DNA of 64,000 nt, from NCBI RefSeq assembly GCF_030412965.1, contig NZ_JAUHJQ010000014.1, positions 1-64,000 on the forward strand, written 5' to 3'. This document shows positions 41,960 to 49,939 of the stretch, piece after piece. The translations under genes were made by a program, and so were the position numbers. Source of the DNA: Nocardioides oceani. GTDB taxonomy: Bacteria; Actinomycetota; Actinomycetes; Propionibacteriales; Nocardioidaceae. The notes below the pieces were generated by a model. That model ran no database searches, was not told the DNA's origin, and saw only the letters and a program-made list of their open reading frames with translations. Within the stretch, counting starts at the first letter, position 1. Every line of letters starts with the position of its first letter.

Positions 41960-42804
41960 CCCCCGACACCACCGACAGCCCCGCCAACCCCGGCGACCCG
42001 GCTGCCCGGAGCGGGTACGTCGCCCGCGTCCGTGGCCACGACCGCTCCTTCGGCGACACCCACGTCCTGCGGTCGATCGACCTCGACGTGCAGCACGGCG
42101 AGATCGTCGCGCTGCTCGGCCGCAGCGGGTGCGGCAAGTCCACGCTGCTGCGCAGCCTCGCGCACCTCGACCCGGCCCCGGCCGGCGAGGTCGAGGTCAG
42201 CGGCCGCACCGGCGTCGCCTTCCAGGAGCCGCGGCTGCTCAACTGGCGCACCGTCCACCAGAACGTCGCGCTGGCCCTGCTCAACAGCCCCGAGCGCAAG
42301 AAGCGCTTCGACCTGGCCGAGGAGACGCTCGCCGAGGTCGGCCTCGGCGAGAAGCTCGACGCCTGGCCGCTGCAGCTCTCCGGCGGACAGGCGCAGCGCG
42401 TGTCGCTGGCCCGTGCCCTGGTGAGCAACCCGGCACTGCTGCTGCTCGACGAGCCGTTCAGCGCGCTCGACGCGCTGACCCGCATCGAGATGCACCAGCT
42501 GGTGATCGAGCTGTGGCGTCGCCACTCGATGGCGATCCTGCTCGTCACCCACGACGTCGACGAGGCGCTGGCCCTGGCCGACCGCCTCGTCGTGATGGAC
42601 GGGGGCCGGATCGGTCGCACCTGGGAGATCACCCTGCCGCGATCGGACCGCGCGCCCTCCCAGCCCGACATCGCCCGGACGCGGGCCGAGGTCCTCGGGG
42701 CCCTCGGCGTCAAGCCCACCCCGCCCAACCCCCGACGCGACCCGGTCACCGGGGAGCTCGGTCCCGCCCACCACAGCAACCCCGCGAAGCGAGGAGCAGC
42801 ATGA
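41947..42804 (+). CDS. ssuB: Aliphatic sulfonate ABC transporter ATP-binding protein
   Basis: A 285-residue ABC ATPase: Walker A GRSGCGKST (about residue 58), Q-loop AFQEPRLLNW, signature LSGGQAQR, Walker B LLLLDEPFSALD and switch His in VTHDVDEA. The RLLNW motif after the Q-loop is typical for SsuB/TauB. It has a 25-residue variable N-terminus and a polar C-terminal extension. ATGA overlap with ssuA. Confidence 0.92.
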   Translation: MALLTPDTTDSPANPGDPAARSGYVARVRGHDRSFGDTHVLRSIDLDVQHGEIVALLGRSGCGKSTLLRSLAHLDPAPAGEVEVSGRTGVAFQEPRLLNWRTVHQNVALALLNSPERKKRFDLAEETLAEVGLGEKLDAWPLQLSGGQAQRVSLARALVSNPALLLLDEPFSALDALTRIEMHQLVIELWRRHSMAILLVTHDVDEALALADRLVVMDGGRIGRTWEITLPRSDRAPSQPDIARTRAEVLGALGVKPTPPNPRRDPVTGELGPAHHSNPAKRGAA

Positions 42805-43859
42805 CCCGCACCACCACCCCGAGGACCGGCCGCCGGCGCGGCGCACGCACCGCGCGGACCGGGTTCCTGGCCGCCGTCCTGACCACCGCCGCCCTGGTGC
42901 TCGCCGCCTGCGGCGGCTCGGCCACCGGCAACGAGGGCGCGGTCGGCGACGACGGCGAGGTCGACCTGTCGAAGGTCACGCTGATCGTCGGCGACCAGAA
43001 GGGCACCAGCGCGAAGGCCCTGCTCACCGCGGCCGGGCTGGACGACACCGAGTACACGATCGAGTGGAAGGAGTTCACCTCCGGCCCGCCGATCCTCGAG
43101 GCCCTGAACTCCGACGCCATCCACGTCGGCATGGTCGGCAACACCCCGCCGATCTTCGCCGCGGCCGCGGGCGGCACGTTCAAGATGGTCGCCACCGCCT
43201 CCTACACCGGCAAGGGCGACACGATCCTGGTGCCGAAGGGCTCCTCGGTGCAGAGCGTCGCGGACCTCGAGGGCAAGAAGGTCGCCGTCGCCGAGGGCAG
43301 CTCGGCCAACTACAACCTGCTGGCCCAGCTCGAGGAGGCCGGGCTGACCTACGACGACATCGAGGTGCAGAACCTGCAGCCGGCCGACGCGCTGGCGGCC
43401 TTCGCCAACGGCCACGTCGATGCCTGGGCGGTCTGGGACCCCTACACCTCGCAGGCGGTCGTCGACGAGGGCGCCCGCGTGCTCGTCGACGGTGACGGCC
43501 TGGTCAACGGCCTGAACTTCCAGGTCGCCTCGCAGTCGGCGCTCGACGACGAGGCCACCACGGCGGCGCTCGAGGACTACCTGACCCGGATCACCAAGGC
43601 GCAGATCTGGTCGGCCGAGAACCAGGAGGACTGGGCGAAGGTCTGGGCCGAGCAGACCGGCCTGAGCGAGGAGGTCACGCTGGCGGCCGCGAAGAACCGT
43701 CCGGTCACCCCGCAGCCGATCGACCAGGAGGTCATCGACTCCGAGCAGACGATGGCCGACACCTTCACCGCCAACGGGCTGATCCCCGAGGAGGTCGACG
43801 TGTCCGGCTTCTTCAGCGACCAGTTCGCCGAGGCGACCACCGGCGACGCCGTCCAGTGA
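42801..43859 (+). CDS. ssuA: Aliphatic sulfonate-binding lipoprotein
   Basis: A 352-residue SsuA/NMT1-type binding protein. Signal peptide with an Arg-rich start and lipobox LAAC (Cys37). The mature chain has GDQKGTSAKALLTAAG, NSDAIHVGMVGNTPPIFA and LAAFANGHVDAWAVWDPYTS, the usual pocket segments. GAGGAGCAGC precedes the ATG. Captures alkanesulfonates outside the membrane for SsuBC. Confidence 0.9.
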   Translation: MTRTTTPRTGRRRGARTARTGFLAAVLTTAALVLAACGGSATGNEGAVGDDGEVDLSKVTLIVGDQKGTSAKALLTAAGLDDTEYTIEWKEFTSGPPILEALNSDAIHVGMVGNTPPIFAAAAGGTFKMVATASYTGKGDTILVPKGSSVQSVADLEGKKVAVAEGSSANYNLLAQLEEAGLTYDDIEVQNLQPADALAAFANGHVDAWAVWDPYTSQAVVDEGARVLVDGDGLVNGLNFQVASQSALDDEATTAALEDYLTRITKAQIWSAENQEDWAKVWAEQTGLSEEVTLAAAKNRPVTPQPIDQEVIDSEQTMADTFTANGLIPEEVDVSGFFSDQFAEATTGDAVQ

Positions 43860-45043
43860 CCGCTCCGCTCGCCCTGCACTGGTTCCTGCCGACCTCCGGC
43901 GACAGCCGGGGGTTGGTGGGGGCCGGGCAGGGCGTCCCCCAGGACGTCACCACGAGCCTGGCCGACACGCTCGGCACCGGCTCGGTGCGCGATCGGTTCC
44001 GGCCGCCGACGATCGACTACCTGGCCGACGTCGCGCGCACCGCCGAGCGGCTCGGCTTCGAGGGGGTCCTGACCCCGACCGGCACGTTCTGCGAGGACGC
44101 GTGGCTCACCACCGCCGCGCTGGTCCGCGAGACCTCGCGGCTGAAGTTCCTCGTCGCCTTCCGGCCCGGCGTCGTCAACCCCGTCCTGGCCGCGCAGATG
44201 GCGGCCACCTACCAGCGGATCTCCGACGGCCGGCTGATGCTCAACGTCGTCACCGGCGGGGAGCCCACCGAGCAGGCCCGGTTCGGCGACACCGCCCCCA
44301 AGGACGAGCGGTACGCCCGCACCGACGAGTTCCTCGAGGTCGTCCGCGGCACGCGGAGCCGGGCGCCGTTCGACTTCGACGGGGCCCACTACCGCGCCGA
44401 GGGCGCGTTGGTCAGCGGCGGCATCGACCCGGTGCCGCCCGTGTACTTCGGCGGCTCGTCCGCAGCGGCCGGTCCGGTGGCGGCGCGACACGCCGACGTC
44501 TACCTGACCTGGGGCGAGCCGCCGGAGCAGGTGGCCGAGAAGGTCGCCTGGGTCCGCGGCCTGGCCGCCGAGCAGGGCCGCACGCTGAGGTTCGGGCTGC
44601 GCGTCCACACGCTGTCGCGCGACACCTCCGAGGAGGCCTGGGGGCACGCCCAGTGGCTGCTCGACGGGGTCGACCCGGCGACGGTCGAGGCCGCGCAGGC
44701 CGCCCAGGCGCGCAGCGAGTCGACCGGCCAGCAGCGGATGAACGCGCTGCGCCGCACCGGCGCGGCGTACTCCTCCGCCCACGAGCTCGAGATCTCCCCC
44801 GGCCTGTGGGCCGGCGTCGGGCTGGTCCGCGGCGGCGCGGGCACCTCGCTGGTCGGCAGCCACGAGGAGGTGGCCGACCTGATCGAGGCCTACCACCGCG
44901 TGGGCATCGACGAGCTCGTGCTGTCGGGCTACCCGCACGTGGAGGAGGCGTCCTGGTTCGCCGAGGGCGTGATGCCCCACCTGCGCCGGCGCGGGCTCCT
45001 CGGCGGCGCGCCGGCACGGGTCCCGGTCGCCGCCTCGGCGTGA
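43856..45043 (+). CDS. ssuD: FMNH2-dependent alkanesulfonate monooxygenase
   Basis: A 395-residue luciferase-like (LLM) flavin monooxygenase that releases sulfite from alkanesulfonates. It starts LALHWFLPTSGDSRGLVG, and includes FRPGVVNPVLAAQMAATYQRISDGRLMLNVVTGG and SGYPHVEEASWFAEGVMP, all SsuD-like. GTG start in a GTGA overlap with ssuA. No ssuE flavin reductase gene is in the operon, so reduced FMN must come from another locus. Confidence 0.92.
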   Translation: MTAPLALHWFLPTSGDSRGLVGAGQGVPQDVTTSLADTLGTGSVRDRFRPPTIDYLADVARTAERLGFEGVLTPTGTFCEDAWLTTAALVRETSRLKFLVAFRPGVVNPVLAAQMAATYQRISDGRLMLNVVTGGEPTEQARFGDTAPKDERYARTDEFLEVVRGTRSRAPFDFDGAHYRAEGALVSGGIDPVPPVYFGGSSAAAGPVAARHADVYLTWGEPPEQVAEKVAWVRGLAAEQGRTLRFGLRVHTLSRDTSEEAWGHAQWLLDGVDPATVEAAQAAQARSESTGQQRMNALRRTGAAYSSAHELEISPGLWAGVGLVRGGAGTSLVGSHEEVADLIEAYHRVGIDELVLSGYPHVEEASWFAEGVMPHLRRRGLLGGAPARVPVAASA

Positions 45044-45073
45044 CCGCGCACCCCGGCGTGGCAGGCTGGCACC

Positions 45074-45517
45074 GTGGACGACGCGACGTGGGCCGCCCTC
45101 GCACTCACCCTGACCGTGCTCGGGGCGGTGTGGACCTGGCACGCGTTCCGCCGGCGCGGCGTCGCCTCGGGCCTGCGCGGCGCCGGGCTCACCCTGCTGC
45201 CGGTCGCGGCGTACCTCACCGACACGCTGCGGATGTTCACCCGGATCGGCACGGCGGTCGGTGACTGGGTCACCGGCCTGGTCCTCAGCCCGTCGGTGTG
45301 GATCGGCATCGTCGTCGCGGGCGTGGCGGCGGTCCTGCTCGTCGTCTCGGGCGTCCTGCGTGACCGGGAGCGGTCGCGGGCCGTCGAGGGCACCGCCCCG
45401 GCGGCACCGCGGGACGCGGCGCGACGCGGCAAGGGCGAGCCGGCGATCGGCGGCGCGAGCGGGGACGACGACCTCGCCGACATCGAGGCGCTGCTGCGCA
45501 AGCGCGGCATCTCCTGA
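45074..45517 (+). CDS. Small conserved actinobacterial membrane protein
   Basis: A 147-residue protein with hydrophobic helices at about 5-22, 35-50 and 70-92, and a polar C-terminal tail. The tail ends DDDLADIEALLRKRGIS, a motif I recognise as the conserved end of a small actinobacterial family, often labelled only hypothetical. Topology predicts a cytosolic tail. GTG 45074 lies 6 nt after CAGGCT, a weak leaderless-type box. Function unknown. Confidence 0.65.
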   Translation: MDDATWAALALTLTVLGAVWTWHAFRRRGVASGLRGAGLTLLPVAAYLTDTLRMFTRIGTAVGDWVTGLVLSPSVWIGIVVAGVAAVLLVVSGVLRDRERSRAVEGTAPAAPRDAARRGKGEPAIGGASGDDDLADIEALLRKRGIS

Positions 45518-45537
45518 CCGACCGGCCCTGCGTCTCC

Positions 45538-45550
45538 TAGAGTCCGGCGG
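45538..45550 (+). promoter_or_regulatory. Leaderless-type promoter -10 element
   Basis: TAGAGT (45538-45543), 7 nt, then GTG at 45551. No ribosome-binding sequence separates them. It supports the GTG as the true start of the deaminase/aldolase gene. Confidence 0.5.
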
Positions 45551-46771
45551 GTGACCCACCTCGACGACGTCGCCCGGGATCGTCTCCGGGTCCGGCTCAC
45601 CGCTGCGGTCGCCGCGGCCGAGGGGGACCTGCCCACCCCGGTGGCGGTCGTCGACCTCGACGCCTTCGAGGCCAACGCCGCGGACCTGGTCCGGCGCGCC
45701 GCCGGCACGCCGGTGCGGGTCGCCTCGAAGTCCATCCGCGTCCCCGCCCTGCTGCGCCGCGCGCTCGCGACCGAGGGCTTCGCCGGGGTGCTCGGCTACA
45801 CCCTGCGCGAGGCGCTGTGGCTGGAGGAGCAGGGCGTCACCGACGACGTGCTCGTCGCCTACCCGACCGTCGACCGCGGCGCGCTCCGCCGCCTGGTGGC
45901 CTCGCCGGCCGCCGCCGCGCACGTCACGCTGATGGTCGACGACGTCGCGCACCTCGACGTCGTCGACTCCGTCCGGTCCTCCTCGGCCGTGCCGGTCCGC
46001 GTCGCGCTCGAGGTCGACGCCGGCCTGCGCGTCCGCGGTCAGCACGTCGGCCCCAAGCGCAGCCCCCTGCACGAGCCCGACCGCGTCGTGCGGCTGGCCC
46101 GCGAGGTCCTCGAGCGGCCCGGGTTCCGGCTCGTCGGGGTGATGACCTACGAGGGCCAGGTCGCCGGCGTACCCGACGCGGTGCCGAGCCAGCGGGCGCG
46201 CTCCACCGTCGTGCGGGCGCTCAAGACCGCCTCGCGCACCCAGCTCACCGAGCGCCGTCGCGCGGTGGCCGACGCGCTGCGGCCCCTCGTCGACCTCGAG
46301 CTGTGGAACGGCGGCGGCTCCGGGTCGGTCGAGTCGACGGTCGCCGACCCCGTCGTCACCGAGGTCGCGGCCGGCTCGGGCCTGCTGGTCCCGACCCTGT
46401 TCGACCACTACCGGTCCTTCGCGCCCCGCCCGGCCGCCTTCTACGGCGTGCCGGTGGTGCGCCGGCCCTCCCCCGACGTCGCGACCGTCCACGGCGGCGG
46501 GTTCGTCGCGTCCGGGGCCGCCGGCCGGGACCGGCTGCCGACGCCGTGGGCCCCCGCCGGGCTGCGGCTGACCGGGCTGGAGGGTGCCGGCGAGGTGCAG
46601 ACGCCGCTCACCGGTCCGGGCGCGGCCAGCCTCGCGGTCGGCGACCTCGTGTGGTTCCGGCACGCGAAGTCGGGCGAGCTCTTCGAGCACACCGACCGGG
46701 TCCACCTGCTGCGCGGCGACCGGTTCGTCGAGGAGGTGCGCACCTACCGTGGGCACGGCCTCGTCTTCTGA
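45551..46771 (+). CDS. PLP-dependent amino-acid deaminase/aldolase (alanine-racemase N-terminal fold)
   Basis: A 406-residue fold-type III PLP enzyme. The Schiff-base lysine is in VRVASKSIRVP (about residue 59), VALEVDAGLRVRG binds the cofactor face, and VHGGGFVAS lies in the C-terminal D-serine-dehydratase-like domain with metal-binding HxxxC-type features less clear. Relatives act as D-threonine aldolase or D-serine dehydratase. Substrate unknown, probably a D- or beta-hydroxy amino acid. Overlaps the following kinase gene by 23 bp. Confidence 0.8.
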   Translation: MTHLDDVARDRLRVRLTAAVAAAEGDLPTPVAVVDLDAFEANAADLVRRAAGTPVRVASKSIRVPALLRRALATEGFAGVLGYTLREALWLEEQGVTDDVLVAYPTVDRGALRRLVASPAAAAHVTLMVDDVAHLDVVDSVRSSSAVPVRVALEVDAGLRVRGQHVGPKRSPLHEPDRVVRLAREVLERPGFRLVGVMTYEGQVAGVPDAVPSQRARSTVVRALKTASRTQLTERRRAVADALRPLVDLELWNGGGSGSVESTVADPVVTEVAAGSGLLVPTLFDHYRSFAPRPAAFYGVPVVRRPSPDVATVHGGGFVASGAAGRDRLPTPWAPAGLRLTGLEGAGEVQTPLTGPGAASLAVGDLVWFRHAKSGELFEHTDRVHLLRGDRFVEEVRTYRGHGLVF

Positions 46772-47342
46772 GCCGGAGGTCGACCCCGCGGCGGCCGTGG
46801 TGGGGCTCGCCCGGTCCCGCCGGCCCACCCTCGGCGCCGGCCGGCTGGTCTGCGTCGACGGGCCGGCCGGGTCGGGCAAGACCACGCTGGCCGGCCGGGT
46901 CGCGGCGATGACGGGCGCGCCGGTGGTGCACATGGACGACCTGTACGAGGGGTGGGACGGCCTGCCGGGCGTGGCGGCGCAGCTCGGCACGCTGCTGCGC
47001 CCCCTTGCGCGGGGGGAGACCGGCCACTACCGGCGCTTCGACTGGCACGCCGACGCCTACGCCGAGACGGTCGCCGTCGCGCCCGCGCCGCTGCTCGTGC
47101 TCGAGGGGGTGGGCGCCGGCACGGCGGCGTACGCCGCGTCGATGACGGTGCTGGTCTGGGTGGAGGCGCCACCCGACCTGAGGCTCACCCGGGGCCTGGA
47201 GCGCGACGGTGCGGAGGCCGAGCCGCACTGGCGCCGGTGGACGGTCGCGGAGGCCGCGCACTTCGCGGCCGACCGCACCCGCGAGCGCGCCGACCTGCTC
47301 GTGGACGGGACGGGCCGACGGGCACCGCTGCGCCTAGGGTGA
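46749..47342 (+). CDS. P-loop (uridine/adenylate-type) kinase-like protein
   Basis: A 197-residue P-loop protein. Walker A DGPAGSGKTTLAGRV (about 31-45), VVHMDDLYEGWDGL as the substrate-side DxD motif of uridine kinase-like enzymes, and LVWVEAPPDLRLTRGLERDG as the lid region. Often annotated in actinobacteria as uridine kinase or (d)CMP kinase-like without proof. GTG 46749 inside the preceding gene. It is too short to carry a second domain. Confidence 0.72.
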   Translation: MGTASSSEPEVDPAAAVVGLARSRRPTLGAGRLVCVDGPAGSGKTTLAGRVAAMTGAPVVHMDDLYEGWDGLPGVAAQLGTLLRPLARGETGHYRRFDWHADAYAETVAVAPAPLLVLEGVGAGTAAYAASMTVLVWVEAPPDLRLTRGLERDGAEAEPHWRRWTVAEAAHFAADRTRERADLLVDGTGRRAPLRLG

Positions 47343-47346
47343 CCCG
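47335..47346 (+). promoter_or_regulatory. Leaderless-type promoter -10 element
   Basis: TAGGGT (47335-47340), 6 nt, then GTG at 47347. The box spans the stop codon of the kinase gene. The arrangement gives the epimerase its own leaderless transcript in addition to read-through. Confidence 0.5.
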
Positions 47347-48264
47347 GTGCTCCCTCCCAGCGGCGAACAGTTCGAGATCGAGGGCGGCGGCTACCGCGCC
47401 GTCGTCACCGAGAGCGGCGCCGCCCTGCGCGCCCTGTCCTTCCGCGGGCGGGACCTCGTCGACGGCTTCGGCGAGGACGAGATGTCCGCCGGCGGACGTG
47501 GCCAGCTGCTCGTGCCGTGGCCGAACCGCGTGCGCGACGGGCAGTACTCCTTCGAGGGCCGCGACCTGCAGCTGCCGCTGACCGAGCCGTCGCGGCACAA
47601 CGCCTCCCACGGCCTGGCCCGTTGGGTCGCCTGGAGCGTCGAGGAGCACACCGGGCACTCGGTCTCCCTGCAGTACCGGCTGATGGCGCAGACCGGCTAC
47701 CCCTGGACGCTGGACCTGCACGTCGCCTACGACCTGTCCGCGGACGGGCTCACCGTCACCCAGACCGCGACGAACGACTCCGGCCGCCCCGCGCCGTACG
47801 CCTCGGGCGCGCACCCCTACCTGCGGGTGGGCGAGGGCCCGGTCGACAGCTGGGAGCTCACGCTGCCGGCCGCGACCCGGCTGCTCGTCGACGACGAGCG
47901 GCTCCTGCCGGTCGGCCGGGAGGCCGTCGAGGGCACGGCGTACGACTTCCGGGTGGCGCGGCCGCTGCGCGGCGCCGTCCTCAACCACTGCTTCACCGAC
48001 CTCGACCGCGACGCCGACGGGGTCACCACCGCGACGCTGCGCGACCCGGCGTCCGGCGACGGGGTGACCCTGTGGGTCGACGGGCACCACCCTTGGCTGC
48101 TGCTCTACACCGCCGACGACGTCCCGGCGACGGCGCGCCGCTCGCTCGCCGTCGAGCCGATGACGGCCCCGCCGGACGCGTTCCGGTCCGGGGAGGACCT
48201 GTTCATCCTCGCCCCCGACGAGACCGTCTCGGTCGTGTGGGGCGTCCGCGCGCTGGAGGACTGA
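47347..48264 (+). CDS. Aldose 1-epimerase family protein (second copy)
   Basis: A 305-residue mutarotase-fold protein, paralogous to 23406-24329. Shared markers are LVPWPNRVRDGQYSF, SHGLARW, GAHPYLRVGEGPVDSW and AVEPMTAPPDAF. Unlike the first copy it is not linked to a transporter or regulator. Substrate unspecified: a free aldose or hexose phosphate mutarotase. Convergent with the PH-domain gene. Confidence 0.86.
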   Translation: MLPPSGEQFEIEGGGYRAVVTESGAALRALSFRGRDLVDGFGEDEMSAGGRGQLLVPWPNRVRDGQYSFEGRDLQLPLTEPSRHNASHGLARWVAWSVEEHTGHSVSLQYRLMAQTGYPWTLDLHVAYDLSADGLTVTQTATNDSGRPAPYASGAHPYLRVGEGPVDSWELTLPAATRLLVDDERLLPVGREAVEGTAYDFRVARPLRGAVLNHCFTDLDRDADGVTTATLRDPASGDGVTLWVDGHHPWLLLYTADDVPATARRSLAVEPMTAPPDAFRSGEDLFILAPDETVSVVWGVRALED

Positions 48265-48280
48265 GCCGACGGTCCGAGGC

Positions 48281-48736
48281 TCAGCGGGTGAGCTCGTCGG
48301 CGAGGCGGCGCAGCTCGCGCACCGCCGACCGGGCCCGCTCGCCGTCGGAGCCCTGCAACCCCATCGCCGAGACCGTCCGCCCGTCGGAGAGGTCGATGGT
48401 CGCCCACGGCGCACCGGGGGGCAGGTGGACCGCGACGACCTCGGCCCAGGCGAAGGTGCGCGTGCGGTAGCCGTTGACGACCGTCAGGCCGTCCCGGGCC
48501 GCGGTGACGCGGGCCCGGGTCAGCGCGTGCAGCACGACGCCGCCGAGGACGACGAAGAAGACGACCGTGCCGCGCTGGAACGGCGTGAAGGCCGCGCGCA
48601 CCTCCTCGCCGAAGGAGAACCACGCCATCGCGAGGATCACGAGCAGGCCGAGGCCGAGGACGATCGCCACGATGCGGGGACCGAGCGGCCGCCAGGTGCG
48701 CGGCAGCGCCGCGCCGGCCTCAGAGCCGGCAGGCAT
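48281..48736 (-). CDS. PH-domain membrane protein (bacterial PH type)
   Basis: A 151-residue protein with two membrane helices (about 17-35 and 50-70) followed by a bacterial pleckstrin-homology-like domain: ARVTAARDGLTVVNGYRTRTFAWAEVVAV then ATIDLSDGR. This architecture is widespread in actinobacteria and often sits after hisG. Role unknown. ATG 48736 overlaps the end of hisG by 17 bp. Confidence 0.75.
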   Translation of the reverse strand: MPAGSEAGAALPRTWRPLGPRIVAIVLGLGLLVILAMAWFSFGEEVRAAFTPFQRGTVVFFVVLGGVVLHALTRARVTAARDGLTVVNGYRTRTFAWAEVVAVHLPPGAPWATIDLSDGRTVSAMGLQGSDGERARSAVRELRRLADELTR

Positions 48737-49571
48737 TGATCTCGGTGAGCAGGATGCCCCGGGCACCCAGCTCCCACAGCTCGTCCATCAGCCGCTGCGC
48801 GCCCTGGCGGGGCACCATCGCGCGGACCGCCACCCAGCCGTCCTTGTGCAGCGGCGAGACGGTGGGGCTCTCGATGCCCGGCGTCAGCGCGACGGCCGCG
48901 GTGACGTGCTGGCTCTCGATGTCGTAGTCCATCATCACGTAGCTGCGGGCCACCAGCACGCCGTCGAGGCGCCTCTTGAAGACCTCGAAGCCGGCGGGCG
49001 CCTCGATCGCGGAGCGGGTGATGAGGACCGCCTCGGACTCCAGGATGGTCTCGCCGAAGACCTCCAGACCCGCCTGGCGCAGCGTGCTGCCGGTCTCGAC
49101 GACATCGGCCACGACGTCCGCGACGCCGAGCTGGATGCTGGTCTCCACCGCGCCGTCGAGGCGCACGACCGAGGCGTCGATGCCGCGCTCGGCCAGGAAC
49201 GCGCCGACGACGCCGACGTACGACGTCGCGATGCGCAGGCCGGCGAGCTCGGCGAGGTCGGAGTAGCGCCCCGACGGTCCGGCGAACCGGAAGCGGCTGC
49301 GGCCGAAGCCCAGCGAGCGGACCTCGTGGGCCTGCGCGCCGGAGTCGCGCAGCAGGTCGCGGCCGGTGATGCCGACGTCGAGGGTGCCCTCGCCGACGTA
49401 GAGCGCGATGTCGCGCGGGCGCAGGTAGAAGAACTCGACGCCGTTCTCCTCGTCGACGAGCGTCAGCTGCTTGCTGTCGTCGCGCTGGCGGTAGCCGGAC
49501 TCACGCAGGATCTCCGAGGCGGACTGGGACAGCGCGCCCTTGTTGGGGACGGCGACGCGGAGGTGGGACAT
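48720..49571 (-). CDS. hisG: ATP phosphoribosyltransferase (long form)
   Basis: A 283-residue HisG-L, the first enzyme of histidine synthesis, joining ATP and PRPP. LRVAVPNKGALSQSA at the start, EGTLDVGITGRDLL, and LDGAVETSIQLGVADVVADVVETGSTLRQAGL with the PRPP-binding loop (here ETGSTLRQAGL). The C-terminal ACT-like domain (about 205-283) ends LWELGARGILLTEINACRL and mediates histidine feedback in long forms. It lies 16 bp after hisE. Confidence 0.96.
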   Translation of the reverse strand: MSHLRVAVPNKGALSQSASEILRESGYRQRDDSKQLTLVDEENGVEFFYLRPRDIALYVGEGTLDVGITGRDLLRDSGAQAHEVRSLGFGRSRFRFAGPSGRYSDLAELAGLRIATSYVGVVGAFLAERGIDASVVRLDGAVETSIQLGVADVVADVVETGSTLRQAGLEVFGETILESEAVLITRSAIEAPAGFEVFKRRLDGVLVARSYVMMDYDIESQHVTAAVALTPGIESPTVSPLHKDGWVAVRAMVPRQGAQRLMDELWELGARGILLTEINACRL

Positions 49572-49587
49572 GGGTGTCCTGTTCGGA

Positions 49588-49851
49588 TCAGAGGTGGGCG
49601 TAGACGTCGTCGAGCTCGATGCCGCTGGCCAGCATCAGGCACTGCGCGTGGTACAGCAGCTGGCTGATCTCCTCGGCCGCGCGCTCCTTGCCCTCGTGCT
49701 CGGCGGCCATCCAGGACTCGGCGGCCTCCTCGACCAGCTTCTTGCCGATCGCATGGACGCCGGCGTCGAGCTGGCGCACGGTGCCCGACCCCGCCGGACG
49801 CGTCCGGGCCTTCTCCTGCAGCTCGGCCCACAGCTCGTCGAACGTCTTCAC
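49588..49851 (-). CDS. hisE: Phosphoribosyl-ATP pyrophosphatase
   Basis: An 87-residue HisE, catalysing the second step of histidine synthesis. KKLVEEAAESWMAA and EEISQLLYHAQCLM carry the acidic residues that bind magnesium in the MazG-like four-helix fold. GTG 49851 follows TAGGCT by 8 nt, a leaderless-type start. Forms hisE-hisG; other his genes are elsewhere. Confidence 0.94.
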   Translation of the reverse strand: MKTFDELWAELQEKARTRPAGSGTVRQLDAGVHAIGKKLVEEAAESWMAAEHEGKERAAEEISQLLYHAQCLMLASGIELDDVYAHL

Positions 49852-49865
49852 GGGCGACCAGCCTA
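49852..49865 (-). promoter_or_regulatory. Leaderless-type promoter -10 element (hisE)
   Basis: On the minus strand TAGGCT (49865-49860) is followed by 8 nt and the hisE GTG. It lies in the 88-bp gap divergent to the hybrid kinase gene. No ribosome-binding site is visible before the GTG. Confidence 0.5.
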
Positions 49866-49939
49866 GGCGACGCGGGGGCCGGGCCGGCGGTCGGGAGCGA
49901 CCCCCGGACGCGGCCGGGCCGGCTGATACCTTCCCGGGT

